A stretch of 8,755 bases of DNA from Chloroflexi bacterium RBG_16_51_16 (GTDB lineage: Bacteria > Chloroflexota > Anaerolineae > Anaerolineales > Villigracilaceae): contig MGNL01000136.1 in the NCBI GenBank assembly GCA_001796785.1, forward strand, positions 1 through 8,755. Direction: 5' to 3'. Of the stretch, positions 5,101 to 8,755 are shown piece after piece. Made by a program: the position numbers and the translations under genes. Position 1 is the stretch's first letter. Every line of letters starts with the position of its first letter. Under the pieces are notes generated by a model. It did no database searches. It was not told the origin of the DNA and worked only from the letters and a program-made list of their open reading frames with translations.

Positions 5101-5109
5101 TGCTATAAT
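5101..5109 (+). promoter_or_regulatory. Extended -10 promoter of secA
   Basis: TGCTATAAT combines a perfect TATAAT (5104-5109) with the TG extension, which can replace a good -35. No clear -35 hexamer is seen at 5081-5086 (AGTTCC). Transcription would start near 5116, giving a leader of about 14 bases that contains AAGGGA (5121-5126) before the ATG at 5130. Confidence 0.6.
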
Positions 5110-5129
5110 CCTTGCCTTGAAAGGGAAGC

Positions 5130-8100
5130 ATGTTAACCAATTTCGTCAAACTATTCGGGGGTGACCCCGCCAAAAAAATTGTAGACAAGTACAGCGACCT
5201 CGTTGACCAGATCAACGCCCTCGAGGCGGAATTCGAGAAACTATCCGATCAAGCGCTGCGCGCAAAGACAGATGAGTTCAAATCCAGACTCATCTCATCC
5301 ACCGGGAACCTGGTGACGGGTGAGGAGGGTCCTGAAGACAAAGACCAGAACGAGCTCGAAAAATCCGCCCTCGAAGATCTTCTCCCGGAGGCCTTTGCTG
5401 CAGTTCGCGAAGCCTCCAAACGCACCATCGGGCTTCGCCATTACGATGTCCAGCTGCTGGGCGGGATCGTCCTGCATCACGGCGAGATAGCGGAGATGAA
5501 AACCGGTGAGGGTAAAACCCTGGTCGCCACATTGCCTCTTTTCCTCAACGCGCTTACCAATCGGGGCACCCATCTTGTCACGGTTAATGATTACCTGGCC
5601 CGCCGCGATGCGCGCTGGATGGCGCCCATCTACTCAGCCCTCGGATTAACCGTTGGAGTACTTCAGATGGCAGCCGCGACTGAAAATGGCAAGAAAGCCT
5701 TCCTTATAGATTTTGAGCGCGAATCACCCCATGAGGACCAGCACCACCTGCGCATGGTGGACCGTGTCCAGGCTTACGCGGCCGATATCACCTACGGGAC
5801 CAACTCGGAGTTTGGCTTCGACTACCTGCGCGACAACATGACCATGCGTCTATCCGATCGGGTGCAGCGAGGCCATCATTATGCCATCGTGGATGAGGTG
5901 GACAACGTCCTTATTGATGAAGCAAGAACACCCTTGATCATCTCCGGACCGGCTTCAGGCGATCTCGAGTGGTATGGCCGCATGGCCCAGATCGTCAAAC
6001 AATTGAAACCCGAGGATTACGAGGTCAATGAAAAGGACCGCAACGTCAGCCTGACCGAAATTGGTACTGCCCACGTCGAATCTCTCCTGGGTCAGCCTCT
6101 CATGGATCCTGAACGCCCGGAAGATTTGACCCCTGAGCAGGCGCGTCTGACAGGCTACCTTGAACAGGCGCTGCGTGCTCAATATCTCTTTAATCGCAAC
6201 AAGGATTACCTGGTCCAGGGTGGTAAGGTCATCATCGTGGACGAGTTCACCGGCCGGCTGATGCCCGGACGCCGCTGGTCGGATGGATTGCACCAGGCTG
6301 TGGAAGCCAAGGAGGGCGTCAAGGTTGAACCTGAGAACGTCACCTACGCCACCATCACCCTGCAGAACTATTTTCGCATGTATAAAAAATTGGCGGGTAT
6401 GACCGGCACCGCCCTCACCGAGGCTGAAGAATTTCACAAGATCTACACGCTTGAAGTCTCTCCAATACCCGTCAACCTGGAATACCAGGCGTTCAGCCGG
6501 AATGCAGACCTGGTCGAGGTCAAGGCAAAAGACGAAGACGGATATTCATTTACTTACTATGCAAAAATGCCTTCCGCGGTTGGCGGAGACGGTAATGGCG
6601 CAAAAGGCGAACCCGAGCCGGTATTCTACAAACGCAAGGATTATCCGGATGTTATTTATCGGACCGTGGAAGCCAAGCTGCGCGCCATCGCAGCCGAAAT
6701 TGTTCGTTACCACGTGCTGGGTCGTCCCATGCTGGTGGGCACCACCTCCGTTGAATCATCAGAGCGCCTTTCCAACCGCCTGAAATCAGAATCGATCAGG
6801 CGCCTCATGCAGCTGGGATTGGTTCGGCGCGCCTTCATGCAGGCTAATAATCGGGAAGAGGACGGCCGCCTCATTCCAGAATTGCAGCCGTTTAACGAGC
6901 CTCTGGATAAGATCACCCCCGACGCGCTTCGCAAGTTTGGTTCCTCTTTTGGCATGACCAACCTGAGCCTGGATGATCCCGATAACCTGCGCACCTTGCT
7001 GGAGGTCCTGCGCCTGCCGGAGGAAAGCCTGGACCGCCTCAAGTCTGTCATCATGGCAGGCGTACCCCACCAGGTCTTGAACGCCCGCAAACACACCGAG
7101 GAATCCCAGATCATCGCCGGTGCAGGCGCATTCGGTGCGGTCACCATCGCCACCAACATGGCTGGTCGCGGAGTCGATATCAAGCTGGGTGGTGAGGTGG
7201 CCGAGGAAGTCATCGCGGCTGTCAACCGGGTGCTCAGGAAGGCCGGACATGAAGATCCGTTCAATCTACCCATTGAAGCCAAGCGTGAAGCGCTGAAACA
7301 GATCGATCCATCCCAATACGGGATTTACGATGCGGAAGTCAAGCATTTCATGCAATATTTTCAGGATATGGAGCGCGTAAAGGAGCTGGGCGGACTGCAC
7401 GTCCTCGGTTCGGAACGACATGAGGCCCGCCGCATCGACAACCAGCTGCGCGGCCGTTCCGCCCGCCAGGGTGATCCCGGCTCTTCGCGGTTTTACCTCT
7501 CGCTTGAGGATGACCTCATGCGTCTGTTCGGCGGTGCTCAGGTCAGTGGATTAATGGAACGGCTTAAGGTGGATGATTCCATGCCGCTGGAAGCACGGGT
7601 TGTGGGCAGCATGATCGAAGGCTCGCAGCACCGCGTGGAGGGAGCCAACTTTGATGTCCGCAAGCATCTCCTTGAATACGATGATGTGCTTAACAAGCAG
7701 CGCGCTCAGATCTATTCGCAGCGGGATCGGATTTTTGTAAAGGAAGATCTCAGCGAGGATGTCCAGGAGATGCTCTCCCTGGAAGTCGACCGCCGGGTTG
7801 AACTCGGTTTAGCCGACGAGGAAGGCCCGTGGAAGCTGGTAGCCTGGCTTGATCAGATTCAACCTCCCTTTGAATCGAACGGACGGATCATACCCACTTA
7901 TGGTCTTTCGCTCATCCTTCAAAGGCTGAATTCTTCCACAGATATCCGTAAATCTACACTCGATCTCATATCTCAAGCCATTCAATCCGAAGAAACTCAC
8001 CTCTCCAATTCCATTCATGCGTTGATCGAAAAAACTGCCGAAAATCTGGATACCCAGGTCCGGGAGCGGGAAGACACCCTGGATGCATTTCTTGATGGAG

Positions 8101-8755
8101 CACGGAACTCGGAAGAAAAGGTGCGGCCGCAAAAGATGCTTGATGAGATTAGCGCGCTTGTACATCTTCCGCTTCGTCTGGGCAACGAGCCGCTGCGAAA
8201 GTTCTCCGAAGATCCTTTCGGATCCAAATCCATGGTCCTGGATGCCATCACCCAGCAGTTGACCATCCTCGACACCGCCCGGTTGATCGGTGCCATCCAA
8301 AACCGTATGGGTGAGGCACTGCCTCTCCAAAGCCCGCTGCCTTCGGATTGGGATCAGCTTGAAATCTTGATCGCCGACGCTGCCCAAAAAGCGCTCGCGG
8401 ACAGGCGTCAGCGACTGATGACTCAAATTGAAGGTGATATCGATACGCTTCTTCAGCGTGAACAGGCTTTGGATGACTCTGGGAAGCTGCGTTTTTTGAT
8501 GACTCTCTCGCAAGGGGCGCGCACCTTCTTCGACCAGCGTACGCACAAGCAGGTCAGGCAGATATTCGCCCGGTTTACTTACGTCCATGTAGCTGCGCAG
8601 ATGCTGGAAGAAAGGGAGGGCGATGAGGTTACTGAGGAAATCCTCGATCACCTTGAAGGCGTGCAGTCTGCCTTGCAGAATACTTTCGGACGATCGGAGT
8701 ATGAGCGCCTCAGCCAGAATGCTACCCACCTGGCTGATTTTGGGCCGGCGGCCCG
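5130..8755 (+). CDS. secA: Preprotein translocase ATPase SecA, oversized, 3' end outside window
   Basis: Open for 1208 codons to the right edge, against about 900 for E. coli SecA. SecA drives unfolded secretory proteins through SecYEG using ATP. It starts MLTNFVKLFGG at 5130 after AAGGGA. The first nucleotide-binding domain has Walker A MKTGEGKT (123-130) and Walker B VDEVDNVLIDEARTPLI (254-270). The second has VTIATNMAGRGVDI (671-684, V682 where T is usual) and LRGRSARQGD (773-782) with its arginines. The scaffold helix starts near YDDVLNKQR (850-858). Extra segments compared with E. coli lie near 55-85, 184-213, 553-640 (inside the second ATPase domain) and 870-1208. The last spans the wing region and is helical and rich in charged residues. 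The usual two-helix finger (a LRxGIxLRGYAQxDP-like motif) has not appeared by residue 1208 and probably lies beyond the window, as may a zinc-binding tail. No frameshift or stop interrupts it. Confidence 0.97.
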   Translation, partial: MLTNFVKLFGGDPAKKIVDKYSDLVDQINALEAEFEKLSDQALRAKTDEFKSRLISSTGNLVTGEEGPEDKDQNELEKSALEDLLPEAFAAVREASKRTIGLRHYDVQLLGGIVLHHGEIAEMKTGEGKTLVATLPLFLNALTNRGTHLVTVNDYLARRDARWMAPIYSALGLTVGVLQMAAATENGKKAFLIDFERESPHEDQHHLRMVDRVQAYAADITYGTNSEFGFDYLRDNMTMRLSDRVQRGHHYAIVDEVDNVLIDEARTPLIISGPASGDLEWYGRMAQIVKQLKPEDYEVNEKDRNVSLTEIGTAHVESLLGQPLMDPERPEDLTPEQARLTGYLEQALRAQYLFNRNKDYLVQGGKVIIVDEFTGRLMPGRRWSDGLHQAVEAKEGVKVEPENVTYATITLQNYFRMYKKLAGMTGTALTEAEEFHKIYTLEVSPIPVNLEYQAFSRNADLVEVKAKDEDGYSFTYYAKMPSAVGGDGNGAKGEPEPVFYKRKDYPDVIYRTVEAKLRAIAAEIVRYHVLGRPMLVGTTSVESSERLSNRLKSESIRRLMQLGLVRRAFMQANNREEDGRLIPELQPFNEPLDKITPDALRKFGSSFGMTNLSLDDPDNLRTLLEVLRLPEESLDRLKSVIMAGVPHQVLNARKHTEESQIIAGAGAFGAVTIATNMAGRGVDIKLGGEVAEEVIAAVNRVLRKAGHEDPFNLPIEAKREALKQIDPSQYGIYDAEVKHFMQYFQDMERVKELGGLHVLGSERHEARRIDNQLRGRSARQGDPGSSRFYLSLEDDLMRLFGGAQVSGLMERLKVDDSMPLEARVVGSMIEGSQHRVEGANFDVRKHLLEYDDVLNKQRAQIYSQRDRIFVKEDLSEDVQEMLSLEVDRRVELGLADEEGPWKLVAWLDQIQPPFESNGRIIPTYGLSLILQRLNSSTDIRKSTLDLISQAIQSEETHLSNSIHALIEKTAENLDTQVREREDTLDAFLDGARNSEEKVRPQKMLDEISALVHLPLRLGNEPLRKFSEDPFGSKSMVLDAITQQLTILDTARLIGAIQNRMGEALPLQSPLPSDWDQLEILIADAAQKALADRRQRLMTQIEGDIDTLLQREQALDDSGKLRFLMTLSQGARTFFDQRTHKQVRQIFARFTYVHVAAQMLEEREGDEVTEEILDHLEGVQSALQNTFGRSEYERLSQNATHLADFGPAA

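Noticed and set aside
5955..7282. Several minus-strand open frames of 150-190 codons opposite secA
   Set aside because: The secA frame carries all conserved ATPase motifs across this stretch. The antisense translations are unstructured.
7809..8729. 306-codon open frame on the minus strand opposite secA
   Set aside because: It lies wholly within the strongly supported secA frame. Its translation shows no domain and it has no start signals. Long antisense frames are common opposite such genes.
1..8755. CRISPR arrays, tRNA or rRNA genes, insertion sequences, phage attachment sites
   Set aside because: No regularly spaced repeats, cloverleaf-like sequence, transposase-like protein or terminal repeats were seen on either strand.

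Overview
The window looks like a stretch of ordinary chromosome from a Chloroflexota bacterium, most likely Anaerolineae. This is an inference from protein style, not a database match. The grounds are an oversized SecA with extra segments, a DUF6391-type membrane protein beside the DNA polymerase III delta subunit, a DinB-like protein with GPRGG motifs, and moderate GC genes separated by AT-rich gaps. No CRISPR array, transposase, integrase, tRNA or rRNA is visible, and no gap between genes exceeds about 250 bases.

Left part (1-1902): the first codons of a minus-strand gene run off the left edge. A divergent plus-strand pair follows: a DUF6391-type membrane protein and, 25 bases later, holA (clamp-loader delta). 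A strong terminator closes the pair at 1874-1898. Between holA and that terminator is a good promoter-like pair, so a short independent transcript of about 57 nt is possible.

Middle part (1935-4360), all on the minus strand: in transcription order, a class I SAM methyltransferase, a DinB-like protein, an unrecognised multi-pass membrane protein, and a 68-residue two-helix membrane protein with an excellent ribosome binding site. The multi-pass gene appears to carry a frameshift: the missing last helix is encoded out of frame just past its stop.

Right part (4361-8755), plus strand: a divergent intergenic region with two inverted repeats leads to a small heat-shock protein (Hsp20) gene with a long hairpin terminator. 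Next is secA with its own extended -10 promoter. SecA stays open for 1208 codons to the window edge. It carries extra segments in both nucleotide-binding domains and a greatly expanded region after the start of the helical scaffold. The two-helix finger has not appeared by the edge.

The genes are mostly housekeeping (replication, secretion, protein quality control) plus small accessory membrane and enzyme genes, and they do not form one pathway. I found no clear new multi-gene system. The best leads are the enlarged SecA, the possible short RNA at 1844-1902, the broken membrane gene, and the inverted repeats in the methyltransferase/hsp20 control region.
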